The notes under the pieces are model-generated. The model ran no database searches. It was not told the DNA's origin and saw only the letters and a list, made by a program, of their open reading frames with translations. The translations under genes and the position numbers were made by a program. From the NCBI GenBank assembly GCA_039519185.1, contig CM076847.1, forward strand, positions 23,061,251-23,125,250: 64,000 nt of DNA, written 5' to 3'. The DNA comes from Astragalus membranaceus. Lineage: Eukaryota > Streptophyta > Magnoliopsida > Fabales > Fabaceae. Shown here piece by piece: positions 11,301-23,636 of this stretch (position 1 is the stretch's first letter; each line of letters begins with the position of its first letter).

Positions 11301-12149
11301 GGTAACTGCTGACTGTTTTCGCGTTGAGAATGGCCATCAAAGAATTAATTGATGGATCTGCTTACAAGCGAGTGAAATTTCCGAAATGAAGCTTGGTGTG
11401 CGGCATGATAGTTTTGAAAAATCATTTTTGTGAAAACCCGCATGCTAAAGTTAATTTTGGGAATGGATCAAGAGGATTACTTAGGTTGAGGGGAAGCTCT
11501 CAACGCTATTGACTAATTCGGAAGGGAGCTCTGAGTTCTGTTTGATAGTTGTTTGGAGAACAACTGAGGTGGTTTTCATTACGTTCAATTTATTTGATGT
11601 CCCCGTGGTTTATTTCTACGTTTAAGATAAACGTTTCTGTAAATCCTCATTTCATCTTCTTTCGAGAAGTATCATCTCGAAATCTTGGGGGCGAATCAAG
11701 AAGTGTCACGAGTGACTTTTTCGTCACATTGTCGGTATGTACGAGAACTGTTATGGATTTTTAGAAATTTGCGGAGAACGTGTCTACGCCCTTTGAGGAA
11801 ATCGTACTTATTTTTACCTCTACCGAGGAGTACCTTAATTTGGATTAATCAAGTTGGGGAGCAAGTAAGGAATGAAGCTTCGGAAGTGTTTTCGAACGCG
11901 GTGCCGAGCCTATGTAGGCGAAAGAGGAGTTTCTCGTGTTGATTCGTAACCAGAGAGTTCGTATCAAGGTAGTAGTGGATCATACTTGGAGATTGATGTG
12001 CCAACTTGGGAAGATTTTCTACACTTATTTCGTTAATTCAAGATTGTTTTCTCGCAAATTTAGACCTTTCTGGGAATGTCAACCCTCGGTTAGTCGGATG
12101 AAAGACTTAGCGAAATTTTGAGGACAAAATTCTTTTAAGTTGGGGAGAA
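8389..12149 (+). pseudogene. Decayed gag-pol of element A, internal copy 2
   Basis: A near-exact copy of 2192-5956, sharing its stops, frameshifts, FIDG change in the RT active site and lack of integrase core. Differences are few: for example a 4-bp deletion near 11298 and scattered substitutions such as TACGATTC for TAAGATTC at the protease motif. Shared lesions show that the damage predates the duplication. The polypurine tract before LTR A3 is intact (AAGTTGGGGAGAA). Confidence 0.87.
8391..8402 (+). other. Primer-binding site, A internal copy 2
   Basis: TGGTATCAGAGC two bases after the TGTTACA end of LTR A2; initiator tRNA-Met type. Confidence 0.9.
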
Positions 12150-13059
12150 TGTAACATCCGCAAAATAATTAACCGAATTATTTGGATGTTAACCGAATTG
12201 AATTAATTTAGTACTTGACTGGTAAATTTACTGAGTGCTAAAATTATTTATTGGTTGTCATCGGATCGTTAACCGGATAATACGGACCAAGGATGTTTCG
12301 GAATCGAAATAGGAGATTTAGATCAATATGGTAATTTGACTACGTTGCCATATATTTATTAAATATATATATATGTATACGTGGGTGTGTGTGAGTGAAG
12401 AGGAGAAAGAATTAATTAATTAAATAAATATGAGTGTGTGTGTGTGTGTTAATAAGAAAGGAAAGAATTAATTTAAGAATAGAAAGAAAGAAGAGGGGAG
12501 GCGTGAAACAGAGAGACCGAGGGGAGAAAAGAAAAGAATGGGGGAGAAAGAAGAAGGAAGCGAATGAGAGAAGAGGAGAGGGAGAGGATAGCTTTCATCA
12601 AATCATCATCCCTCTTACACAAAAAATGATCATCTCATCACCCTCTTCATTTTGATCCAAGAATCATCACCAACAAACCTTCCTCTCACTCTCCACCATT
12701 TTCGAATTTGGAGCTTAAAAGTGGAGGTTTGGAGTTCATCCTTCCATTTATGAGCTTTGAAGTTATAGGAGTTCAATTAGAAGCTTGATTGTTAGCTTGA
12801 GGAGAAGAAATCAAGGTTTGGGTGAGTTAGGTTTGAGAAATCCAAATTTGGAGTTTATGTGTGAATAGTGTCATGGAGGTTAGAGGAGGAAGATGATGAA
12901 TAGTGTCCGTGGAGAATTTCGGGGAATTCGGTGTTTCGGCCAAAAAGCGGTTTCGTGATCGAGTGGAAAGCTTTGGAAGCGGATTGGAGGTCGCCGGAGC
13001 GGGGAATGTTCGTGTGGCTACTCGGTGAATTCGGCTCGATCGTGGTTCACGCTTCAAGG

Positions 13060-13074
13060 GTGAGTTTTACTCAC
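13060..13074 (+). other. Donor-like GTGAGT in hairpin, LTR A3
   Basis: GTGAG pairs with CTCAC as in LTR A2. The acceptor-like TTTTTACAG ends at 14275. Confidence 0.4.
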
Positions 13075-13954
13075 GTTTAGGTTTTTAAATTAATTAACTT
13101 AAATTGTGAAATGTGTTTCGGTTTTGGTCCGTTATCGAAAACGTATTTTGTATGAAAATCGCGTTTGATGTCCAATCGGTTTTTGGATTTATTGAGGATG
13201 ATTATTATTGTCTGTATATATTTTGGACTGTTTTTATGTTGGGACGGGACTGGAACAGGTATCGGAATTGGTCGGAACGACGAAAAATGCGAAAACGGGA
13301 TAAAATACAATGCTGTCAAAAGCGCACGACCCGTGCGTCTCAGGCGCACGGATCGTGCGGATCTTTCTGTTTCTGTTTTCAAAAAAAAAAATGCTTTACA
13401 GGGCGCACGACCCGTGCGTATGGGCGCACGACCCGTGCGCTGTGTTCTGTCAAAATTTTCCAAACTTGCCCGAAACGATCCCGATCGATTCCAATCCTCT
13501 TCTAATCCTTTCCTAACCCTTCTATAATAATATTAGGCTTATAATGCCATGATTTTGGGTACGTTTCAAAAGGGTTTTATAAAATACTTTTGAAGTTGTA
13601 AACTATTTCGAAAAACCGAATAATAGTACTCGTGTGCGAATATGTTTTACTAATAATAAAGCGGACTATGAGTCCTACGTAATACGGTATAACTGACGCG
13701 GGACGAGTATTATTTATTGTCTAAACCGGTCTACGATTCACGATATATATATTATATCGACTACGGGAAACGGCCCGATGCGGGTGTTACGTTCAATTGT
13801 TGGTCTGATTGTAAATGAACTAAATGTTCATATTATTATAGATATATATTATATCGAGTTTGGGTGACGACCCATGTTGACATACTAGGCGGGGAAGTCA
13901 TGAACCCTTACCCTAGGCTCTGTGCCATTAGGAAACACTACTGGTTATGGGGTT

Positions 13955-14167
13955 CGCCGGGATTAGCAAGTGGATTGAAGTCGGTGTTGTGTTAAAAGTT
14001 TGTGCTGCGTTCATCGGGATTAGCAAGTGGATTGCAGTCGATGGTACGTAGAAAGGCCTAGGATATTATTTCATCGGGATTAGCAAGTGGATTGCAGTCG
14101 GTGTCCTATTAGATCGAAGCCTTATTGTATGATTCGCCGGGATTTAGCAAGTGGATTGCGGTCGGCG
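13955..14167 (+). repeat. Hairpin array, LTR A3 (4 units)
   Basis: Same four-unit array as in LTR A2. The first unit carries a G-to-A-type change in the inner stem region (TTGAAGTCGG), which weakens it. Confidence 0.7.
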
Positions 14168-14822
14168 CTGTGTCAAATCTTAAAAATGTTTTAAATGGAC
14201 CGAGAGTGTTAGTAGGGGTCTCGGTAGAACTCACTGAGATTGTATCTCACTGTTTATATTTTGTGGTTTTTACAGAGGAACAGGGAAAAAGAAAAGGTGA
14301 AGAAGCACAGCTAGGTGGTGTGCATATGAAGACGGTGAAGACTTAGTTTTCATTGTTATTTTCTTTCCCTCGAGATTTTGTATTTTCGATTGTATAACTT
14401 GTATCAGTAAAAGTTGTAAAATCGTTTCCGCTATTTCTTGGTATTTGGATATTGGACTCTAAGTTATGAGTTGTTTTTATTTATGTTCAATATCTAAAAC
14501 AGGAAAAATATCTCTGATTATTTTATGATGGTACACTTGGGTATTTTTACTCGATAAAAATACCGGGGTGTTACATTAACAATTAATTAAGTGGTAAAAA
14601 GGGGGCCCATGACCCAAAGGCCCCATTAGGCGCATGAGGTGATGGGGTTTACCTAGGGTTGGCTCATTTGGAGAAATTGTAAGAAAAGAAAAGAAGAAGC
14701 TAGCGAAGGAGAGAAGAGAGAAGAGGGACGGCGTGATGGAGAGAGAAGAAGAAGGAGGAGTTTTTGGTTGCTGTGATTCTTGGGTTTTCGTGCTAGGGGA
14801 TCTCCTTCAACAAAACTCTAAG

Positions 14823-14839
14823 GTAAGGGTGGGTCTTAC
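14823..14839 (+). other. Donor-like GTAAG in hairpin, LTR B1
   Basis: GTAAG pairs with CTTAC across a 7-base loop. Relative to A, C and E (GTGAG/CTCAC), both arms have changed together. The candidate intron to 16631 is 1,809 bp. Confidence 0.4.
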
Positions 14840-16325
14840 TTTATAATAGGGCATATGATGGGATGTATGTGGGTTTAGGATCTATGTCACTCTTGGTTGT
14901 GATTTTCGAGTGAATTGATGTTGTTTATTATGTAAGAACGTATTGATGATGATTTGATGCATGCTAGGTGTTTGTTGAAAGGTATTTGACTTGTTAGTTG
15001 TATAAGGTGATTGGAGTGCACGTTAGGTGCTTGATAAAATGTGTAATTGATGATGTTAGGACGAATATGTGGTGTTTGAAATCATTGTTGATGGTTGAAC
15101 ACATGAAAATCTAGAAAAATTGGATTAGAAGATGCCTAGGCGCCAAGGGCGCCATTTAGTGTTGCTGTGTGCGCCCTTGTCTAAGTGCTGGGCGCCAATG
15201 TGGCTGCCTAGGGCGCCTGTTGTGTGCTTGTGTCTAGGCGTGTCTGAGTGCTGGGCGCCAGTGTTGCTGCCCAGTGCGCCTGTGTTGCTGTTTGTGTCTG
15301 TGCTGGGCGCCAGTGTTGCTGCCCAGTGCGCCTGTTGCTGCCTGCTGTGTCTGGGTGTTGCGCGCTGTCTTGGCGCAGGGCGCCAAGGGCGCCTAATTTT
15401 GGCTGCCCGTGTTGCGCTCCTAAGTTGTGTTTCCGTGTAGTTATGTTGCCTGCATGTCATTGGTGCTGAGTTTTGGTTGCTAAGTTGCGTATTCTGAAAT
15501 GTCACTGTGATCCCCTCCCCTGGGCGCTAGTTTCTGCCTGCGCCAGTTTTCTGTGTTGCTGTGCGCTAGGATCCCCTTCCTGCGCCAGTTTCCAACGTGT
15601 TCCCCTGCTAGGCGCCCAGTGGCTGGGCGCCATTTTCAGGATGTTGCCCAAATGTTCCCCGGTTTTGTTTTTGACATATCTTTTGACTCGGGTATCCGTT
15701 TTAAGTGTTTCAAAGTGCGTTGTCAAGCTTATTCAGTTTCCTACTGGTATATTCTATTTTAAGGTAAAAATTATTATTTCTCTGATGGTTTCTGGGTGCC
15801 TCAAGTGGCTATCCCCGGTGGTCGTTGTTGTTGGCGTTGTAAAATTATTTCGGTGTCTAAAACCTTTTTGGTGTCCTTTTGGTGTCGTGAGCTGGAGTAA
15901 AACCTTTTGGTGTAATCGGTAATATTAGTGTCCCGGTGCCAATTTTGTACTGCCATGACGATGTTGATGACGATGGGTCTAATGACCAAATGATTTCGAT
16001 GTTGTTAGTGACGATGGGTCTAATGGCCAAATAATGACGATGATATGGACGATGTTGTTGTTATGATGACTATGATTTGCTGGTTGTTCATGAGTCGCAT
16101 GCATTACATATGCATATATTGACGATGTAAGGCTTCGGCCTCGAGCTATTGACGATGATGATGCACAAATATTGACGATGTGCCCAATGGCAAAATTATT
16201 GATGATGATGGTACCACATGCATTGCACTTCATACATTCATCCTTATCATTGATGATATTACTTTGGTTGATATGTATATATTTATGTGACAGATATAAA
16301 TATTGATGTGGTTGTGTAGTAATTG

Positions 16326-16328
<3 letters not shown>

Positions 16329-16391
<63 letters not shown>
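16329..16391. repeat. TA microsatellite
   Basis: Uninterrupted TA dinucleotides inside LTR B1, shorter at the matching place in LTR B2 (about 21162-21206). Confidence 0.95.
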
Positions 16392-16396
<5 letters not shown>

Positions 16397-16477
16397 TGGT
16401 TGTTATATATATATTAAATGGTTGTTGTATACATATATTGGTGTAGTCGCCGTAAATGTATTGTAGTAGTTGTTATA

Positions 16478-16479
<2 letters not shown>

Positions 16480-16532
<53 letters not shown>
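16480..16532. repeat. TA microsatellite
   Basis: Second TA run in LTR B1; its LTR B2 partner is at about 21296-21357. Confidence 0.95.
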
Positions 16533-16534
<2 letters not shown>

Positions 16535-17026
16535 CTGTGGTTGATGTAGTTCATTACTCTGGCATACTGCCTATCATAAACTTTATTATATTGTTTGAGA
16601 CTCACCCCTTATGTTGAATATTACTCTACAGGTAACCGTATGTGAAGGCTTTTAACCCTTCATTCCTCGAGTCGGTCGTTGCTCTGATACGTAGCACCTG
16701 GGGGGCGAACATTAGCTACTTTAGCTGTTATGTTATGTGATACTGTTGGATGTTTTGTATTAGTACCGTTATAACAATGTTTTGGGAACTGTTTCCTTTT
16801 ATTCTGCTGCGTGATGATGAACTATTATTGTGTAGACTGACTAGTTGTTGAGGGTTCGCCCATTATTTGATGAGCTACGTATCATGTCTTTTGAAATGAT
16901 GATTTATTATCAATTTGTGTTTGTTGATTTGAAGTAAATGTAGCATCCCTTTTTGGATGTACTTAAAAATGATTTTTAAACTCTGATATTTTAATAGAAA
17001 TTGCCGGGTAGAAACGGGGTGTTACA

Positions 17027-19196
17027 TTAGTGGTATCAGAGCAATGGTTGGTCCGTCCGACCAAGTCGTCGAGTCGTTGTGTCGATTGACAATAGAGTGT
17101 TGTCTTTTAGTTCTAACCATTGTTTGTGTAGTAAGTGATGCTCCTGCAGGTAAAAGGGAAAACTGAAGACTGCTGACGGTAAGAGGACTAGTGGGGGAGA
17201 TACCCTGCTGGTATTGTTTGCTGTATTGTGTTTTCTTGGTGCGAACTCTTTATTTTCGTAATGTTTGTTTATGACTGTGAACTGTATATGTGTAATGTGG
17301 TTGTTGTGCTCGTGTAACTTTTGCTTTCTTGGCATTTTGTTTTGGTAGCGAGTTTATAGTTGCTCCATAGTAACTAGTTAAGTCCGATTGTGTGACTGTT
17401 GTTTGGCTTGGATTTGGTACTATAGTCTTTTCCATGTTATCTTGATAATGTAATTATGCCTTTGCGTCTAGATGAATTACCTTCTTAACTTGTGCGACGG
17501 GTTATTTACTTCCTATCCTTGTAGTTAAACTCTAGAGATGATGCCCTAGTTTTACCGGGGCTCAAGTTTATGTATAAAACTACTAAAGCTAGACTTTAGG
17601 AATGTTTTCACACATGTTTTGATTCGATTATAATTGGTATCATGCAAATAATTTGTCTTGGTAAGATTATATGTTCTACTTCTTTTCAGGAAAACTTAGT
17701 GAAATAACATGTTAGTTTTATAAGAAGTACATGCTAGCTTAATAAGAGTGACCATGATGCCTACATGCTAATTTTTCTAAGACATTAGATTTTGTGAACG
17801 ATATTTTTGCGTGTTTTGTGAGTTTTTGCTGAATTAGTTTTATAGTTGGAAGCTCGCATGAACTTATTACGTGGTTAATTTAATGTTATTACCTTGACTT
17901 TATGAATTAGCGAAAGCATAGTATAAAGCATAATATGAATTTTTACTGTAACATGTTCTTGATTGCGTATTAATGTTGTATGCTAAGTGCCTTGTGGACT
18001 AATCTTGATACTTGTGTTAAGATGCTTCATCGTCTTGACTACGGAGAGTGACCCCTCGTTGGGGTACCCGGTGACCCCGATTTGTGTTTATGTGTTATGT
18101 GTTATGTGAGAACCATTGTATGAGCAATGGTGAAGTTGTCAATTGTGGTTTGAGTCCCAATCTGTATTCATTGTAGGAGCAATGAAATAAACGTAAATGA
18201 TGAGTTCTTTATGGTAAGTTGATCAGGTGCATGTTTCAATGATGACGTAGTTAAATATAATTGTGATCGATTGATGATTTGTTTAGTGTGCTGTGACGAT
18301 GGAAGTGATTTGCTCATAAACGTGTTGTGTATGATCATGAGAATAATCTAATGACACAGTTGATGAATTGATTTCATGCCTAACAGTATGTGGTTGTGAA
18401 CGATTAATTGAGCTTGTGGACTCTGACGTGGTTGTTGTCGTCGTCGTCTTCGTTGCTGTTGTCGTTAAAATCTTTTTCAAAAGATACTAAAGTTGTTGCG
18501 GTTGTTGATGTTGTTGCTGTGGTTGATAGACACTGCATTCGATTAGGTTCATTCCTCACAATGTCCTTTCGATTGTTGCTGTACCTTGTGGTTGCGGTCG
18601 TTGTTGTTGTCAATAAGGCGTTATCGGGCAAGGTATCCTGTTAGGGTAGGGTATCCGGTCATTTCCGTTGTTGTTGGTGTTGTTGTTGTTTGTAGCCTGT
18701 TGAGTCCGATGGGGAGGTGGCGTAGACATCGCTTAAGTTAGGATTGTATGAATGAGTCTGGTTTCCTCATGTTTGTATTGATTTGACCAATTTGTCTGTG
18801 GTGGTAGAATCTGATGTGTTTGCTTGTTCCATTTTAACTGCCTAGTGGTGTATTCGTTGGTTGCGCATGCTATAATAGGAAGGGACTTTAATAGAGCATG
18901 GGAGTAATCACATGGTACCGACGTGGTCACATGGTACCGACGTGGTTACGCTCGAAAAACTCTATCAAGGATCCTTACAGAACCGCTAGAGGTCGAGTCT
19001 GGTTATTATTTCTTGGGTTACCTGGCTGAATAAGTAGGAGGGACGGCCGCCCAATCACTTCCCGTCGGTAATCAATGAAATGATAATCAGCAGAATAGAC
19101 GGCACTTGTTGTCTAGATGGCTGTAGTTTGTTAGTGGAGGGAGTTTAGTTTTGGGCCGGTAAATTTCGAAGACAAAATATTCTAAGTGGGGAGAGT
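17027..19196 (+). other. Internal region of element B, no coding capacity
   Basis: About 2.2 kb between primer-binding site and polypurine tract. I see no gag, protease, RT, RNase H or integrase motif on either strand. GTT/TTG-rich stretches near 18420-18700 make low-complexity frames. The end keeps the family signature AAATTTCGAAGACAAAATATTC and a tract AAGTGGGGAGAG just before the 3' LTR, the signals needed for plus-strand priming. Confidence 0.8.
17031..17042 (+). other. Primer-binding site of element B
   Basis: TGGTATCAGAGC four bases after the LTR end, initiator tRNA-Met type. Confidence 0.88.
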
Positions 19197-19547
19197 TGTA
19201 ACTCCCCAAAAATAATTGGCTAATTATTTAATTAATTATTGGGAATTAGGTTGTGGAAAAATATTAGAAATAATAAAATGGTATTTTATTAAATCAGGGG
19301 GGTGGTGTTAACAATTAATTAAGTGGTAAAAAGGGGGCCCATGACCCAAAGGCCCCATTAGGCGCATGAGGTGATGGGGTTTACTTAAGGTTGGCTCATT
19401 TGGAGCAATTGTAAGAAAAGAAAAGAAGAAGCTAGCGAAGGAGAGAAGAGGGACGGCGCAATGGAGAGAGAAGAAGAAGGAGGAGTTTTTGGTTGCTGTG
19501 ATTCTTGGGTTTTCGTGCTAGGGGATCTACTTCAACAAAACTCTAAG

Positions 19548-19564
19548 GTAAGGGTGGGTCTTAC
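19548..19564 (+). other. Donor-like GTAAG in hairpin, LTR B2
   Basis: Same GTAAG/CTTAC hairpin as in LTR B1. The acceptor-like CTCTACAG ends at 21456. Confidence 0.4.
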
Positions 19565-21158
19565 TTTATAATAGGGCATATGATGGGATGTATGTGGGGT
19601 TAGGATCTATGTCACTCTTGGTTGTGATTTTCGAGTGAATTGATGTTGTTTGTTATGTAAGAACGTATTGATGATGATTTGATGCATGCTAGGTGTTTGT
19701 TGAAAGGTATTTGACTTGTTAGTTGTATAAGGTGATTGGAGTGCACGTTAGGTGCTTGATAAAATGTGTAATTGATGATGTTAGGACGAATGTGTGGTGT
19801 TTGAAATTATTTTTGATGGTTGAACACATGAAAATCTAGAAAAATTGGATTAGAAGAACCCTAGGCGCCAAGGGCGCCATTTAGTGTTGCTGTGTGCGCC
19901 CTTGTCTAAGTGCTGGGCGCCAATGTGGCTGCCCAGGGTGCCTGTTGTGTGCTTGTGTCTAGGCGTGTCTGAGTGCTGGCGCCAGTGTTGCTGCCCAGTG
20001 CGCCTGTGTTGCTGTTTGTGTCTGTGCTGGGCGCCAGTGTTGCTGCCCAGTGCGCCTGTTGCTGCCTGCTGTGTCTGGGTGTTGCGCGCTGTCTTGGCGC
20101 AGGGCGCCAAGGCGCCTAATTTTGGCTGCCCGTGTTGCGCTCCTAAGTTGTGTTTCCGTGTAGTTATGTTGCCTGCATGTCATTGGTGCTGAGTTTTGGT
20201 TGCTAAGTTGTGTATTCTGAAATGTCACTGGGATCCCCTCCCCTCGGCGCTAGTTTCTGCCAGCGCCAGTTTTTCTGTGTTGCTGGGCGCCAGGATCCCC
20301 TTCCTGCGCCAGTTTCTGTGTTGCTGTGTTGCTGGGCGTCAGGATCCCCTTCCTGCGCCAGTTTCTGTGTTGCTGTGTTACTGGGCGCCAGGATCCCCTT
20401 CCTGCGCCAGTTCCTGTTGCTGGCCAGTTTCCAACGTGTTCCCCTGCTAGGCGCCCAGTGGCTGGGCGCCATTTTCATGATGTTGCCCAAATGTTCCCCG
20501 GTTTTGTTTTTGACATATCTTTTGACTCGGGTATCCGTTTTAAGTGTTTCAAAGTGCGTTGTGAAGCTTTTTCAGTTTCCTACTGGTATATTCTATTTTA
20601 AGGTAAAAATTATTATTTCTCTGATGGTTTCTGGGCGCCTCAAGTGGCTGTCCCCGGTGGTCGTTGTTGTTGGCGTTGTAAAATTATTTCGGTGTCTAAA
20701 ACCTTTTTGGTGTCCTTTTGGTGTCGTGAGCTGGAGTAAAACCCTTTGGTGTAATCGGTAATATTAGTGTCCCGGTGCCAATTTTGTACTGCCATGGCGA
20801 TGTTGATGACGATGGGTCTAATGACCAAATGATTTCGATGTTGTTAGTGACGATGGGTCTAATGGCCAAATAATGACGATGATATGGACGATGTTGTTGT
20901 TGTGATGAACTGCTGGTTGTTCATGAGTCGCATGCATTACATATGCATATATTGACGATGTAAGGCTTCGGCCTCGAGCTATTGACGATGATGATGCTCA
21001 AATATTGACGATGTGCCCAATGGCAAAATTATTGACGATGATGGTACCACATGCATTGCACTTCATACATTCATCCTTATCATTGATGATATTACTTTGG
21101 TTGATATGTATATATTTATGTGACAGATATAAATATTGATGTGGTTGTGTAGTAATTG

Positions 21159-21211
<53 letters not shown>

Positions 21212-21292
21212 TGGTTGTTATATATATATTAAATGGTTGTTGTATACATATATTGGTGTAGTCGCCGTAAATGTATTGTAGTAGTTGTTATA

Positions 21293-21359
<67 letters not shown>

Positions 21360-21789
21360 CTGTGGTTGATGTAGTTCATTACTCTGGCATACTGCCTATC
21401 ATAAACTTTATTATATTGTTTGAGACTCACCCCTTATGTTGAATATTACTCTACAGGTAACCGTATGTGAAGGCTTTTAACCCTTCATTCCTCGAGTCGG
21501 TCGTTGCTCTGATACGTAGCACCTGGGGGGCGAACATTAGCTACTTTAGTTGTTATGTTATGTGATACGTAACCCTTCATTTCCTTTTATTCCGCTGCGT
21601 GATGATGAACTATTATTGTGTAGACTGACTAGTTGTTGAGGGTTCGCCCATTATTTGATGAGCTACGTATCATGTCTTTTGAAATGATGATTTATTATCA
21701 ATTTGTGTTTGTTGATCTACTATAGATTTATACCAATTCACCACGTATGATTTTACCAATACCCTAATTCTATCTAAAAGACACCTCAA

Positions 21790-22030
21790 ATTTTTGAGGG
21801 TAAAAATGTCATTACACTCTATTTCTTCTTTTTCACTTTTCTCTTACACTCTCTTTCTTACTTTTCACCAATACCCTTATTCTTACACTCTCTTTCTTAC
21901 TTTTCACTTTTCTCTTACACTCTCTTTCTTCCTTTTTTCTCTTTCTTCTTACACTCTCTTTCCTCCTTTTAACTTTTCTTTTACACTCTCTTTCTTCCTT
22001 TTTTTTCTTTCGACTTTACTTTTCCCATAA
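21790..22030 (+). repeat. Pyrimidine-rich minisatellite in Helitron
   Basis: Repeated variants of CTTACACTCTCTTTCTTACTTTTC. The 78-codon frame across it is serine/phenylalanine/leucine-rich repeat translation and is not called as a gene. Confidence 0.8.
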
Positions 22031-22179
22031 ATAATTATTCTTTTTCTCTTATCACTTCACTTTAATTCTTTTAACTAAATTTCTAAATTTATACAAATAG
22101 TACTTTAATTAAATTTTTTGAAGACTACTACTATAAATCTACTATCTAAAAAACAAGAAGACTTAATGACTATTTAAGT

Positions 22180-23345
22180 TAGTAATTAAAAAACACGGGA
22201 TAACTTTTATTATCTACTATAATCTATTAATAAACTAAAATTATCAATTTTGACAATTTAAAAAAACACGGGATAACTACAGTGATATATAAAAAAACAC
22301 GGGATTAATATTTACCATTGATATTTATAATTTTTTTTGACAATTTATATCTAATATTTACCATTGTTAATTATAATTTTGGAAAACTACTATAAAGCTA
22401 CTATCTAAAAAAACACGTGATAACTGCAATAATCTACTATAATCTACTAATCAACTCAAATAATTAATTGAAACTATGAGATAATTGCAATGATATATAA
22501 AAACACACGGGATAACTACACCAATATATAAAAAGACACCGGATTAATATTTGTCATTGATAATTAAACTTTTTGAAGGCTACTATAAACCTACTATCTA
22601 AAAAACATTAATATTTAATGACTATTTAAACTACTGATTAATATTTAAAATAAATATTTCTTATTTATAATCTACTATCTCTCTTTACTATCTACTATAA
22701 TCTACTAATCAACTTAAATAATTAATTGAAACTACGAGATAACTGCACTGATATATAAAAAAAACACGGGATTAATATTTGTCATTGATAATTAAAATTT
22801 TGAAACCTACTACTACAAACCTACTATCTAAACAAATTTACTATCTATTATAATCTACTATCAACTAAAATAATCAATTGAAACTACTAGATAACTGCAC
22901 TGATATATAAAAAACACGGGGATAACTACAGTGATACATAAAAAAACACGGGATTAATATTTGCCATTGATAATTATGATTTTTAAAAACTACTATCTAA
23001 AAAAAACAAGAAGGCTTAATGACTATTTAAACTGATTAATATTTAAAACACACACGACAAATATTTGTCACTAATACCTAAAAAAGGACAAATAATTATT
23101 ACTGATATATAAAAAAACACGGAATAAATATTTGTTATTGATAATCTACTATCTATCTCTTACTATCTACAATAATCTACTAATCAACTCAAATAAACAA
23201 TGGAAACTATGAGATAACTGCACTGATACATAAAAAACACTGGACAACCGCACTGATATATAAAAAAATACGGGGATAACTGCAATGATATATATAAAAA
23301 CACGAGATAGTTGCACTGATATATAAAAACACACGGGATAAATGC
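22180..23345 (+). repeat. Interspersed short repeats in Helitron
   Basis: Many imperfect copies of ACTGATATATAAAAA followed by CACGGGATAACTGCA, alternating with TACTATCTAAAAAAC and TAATATTTGCCATTGATAATTA. They account for most of the Helitron interior. Confidence 0.75.
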
Positions 23346-23618
23346 ACATATTGTTTTTAAATGATACTTTTACATTTTTAGTTTTAATATTTATCATTTT
23401 TTTATTTAAAACTCTTTTTTATCTACTTTAAATTTTTCTTTAATTTCACAGACTAATGTTCAGACTACTTAAATACTGTCTAAATTCAATCATAAAAAGA
23501 ACACGACAGCACCTGTGCGTATGCAAGTCATCATCTATATTTTACAATTGATTGTAGATTAATGAGATTTCAAATTAACGTTTCTATTTGAGGTAATCGT
23601 GTCACGTAACGCGATCAG

Positions 23619-23636
23619 CCCGTGCGGATGCACGGG
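23619..23636 (+). other. Helitron 3' terminal hairpin
   Basis: CCCGTGC-GGAT-GCACGGG, 7 bases upstream of CTAG; the usual Helitron termination hairpin. Confidence 0.9.

Larger units (their letters stand above)
1..14575 (+). mobile_element. Element A: tandem LTR retrotransposon array (LTR-internal-LTR-internal-LTR)
   Basis: Three LTR copies alternate with two internal regions, all in the same orientation. LTRs run TGTAACATCC to GGTGTTACA; the first is cut by the window start, about 216 bp missing by comparison with the second. Each internal region begins with a TGGTATCAGAGC primer-binding site and ends with a purine tract (AAGTTGGGGAGAA). Shared middle LTRs are the usual product of unequal recombination between LTRs. 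The internal sequence is a decayed Ty3/gypsy gag-pol related to element C. The array ends at 14575, where sequence belonging to the 5' LTR of element B resumes with TTAAC, the likely 5-bp target duplication; its partner lies outside the window. Confidence 0.93.
12150..14575 (+). repeat. LTR A3 (complete)
   Basis: 2,426 bp, TGTAACATCC to TGTTACA, about as close to A2 as A1 is. It is followed directly by TTAACAATTAATTAAG, which matches the inside of element B's other LTR at 19308-19323, so this end marks the insertion boundary. Confidence 0.95.
14576..17026 (+). repeat. LTR B1 (5' LTR, beginning missing)
   Basis: Matches 19308-23747 apart from the Helitron. It has a purine-rich leader-like stretch at 14675-14755 and a strong donor-like AAG|GTAAGG at 14823. 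GGCGCC-rich imperfect repeats lie at 15135-15640, with unit TGCTGGGCGCCAGTGTTGC and variants. Tandem GACGATG repeats occur at 15955-16220 and two TA runs near 16329-16532. An acceptor-like CTCTACAG ends at 16631. Long frames across the GGCGCC repeats are repeat translations, not genes. Confidence 0.9.

Noticed and set aside
15125..15922. Long frames (to 149 codons) in LTR B1 and up to 183 codons in LTR B2
   Set aside because: They are translations of GGCGCC and TGCTG-type repeats; the two LTRs differ in frame and length.
18404..18644. Valine- or threonine-rich frames near 18.5 kb
   Set aside because: Low-complexity GTT/GTC repeat translation in element B.
23619..23636. A common origin of the Helitron hairpin and the LTR GCACG-CGTGC dyads
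   Set aside because: Only the short GC-rich arm is shared; plant Helitrons often end with such a hairpin, so chance or convergence is enough.
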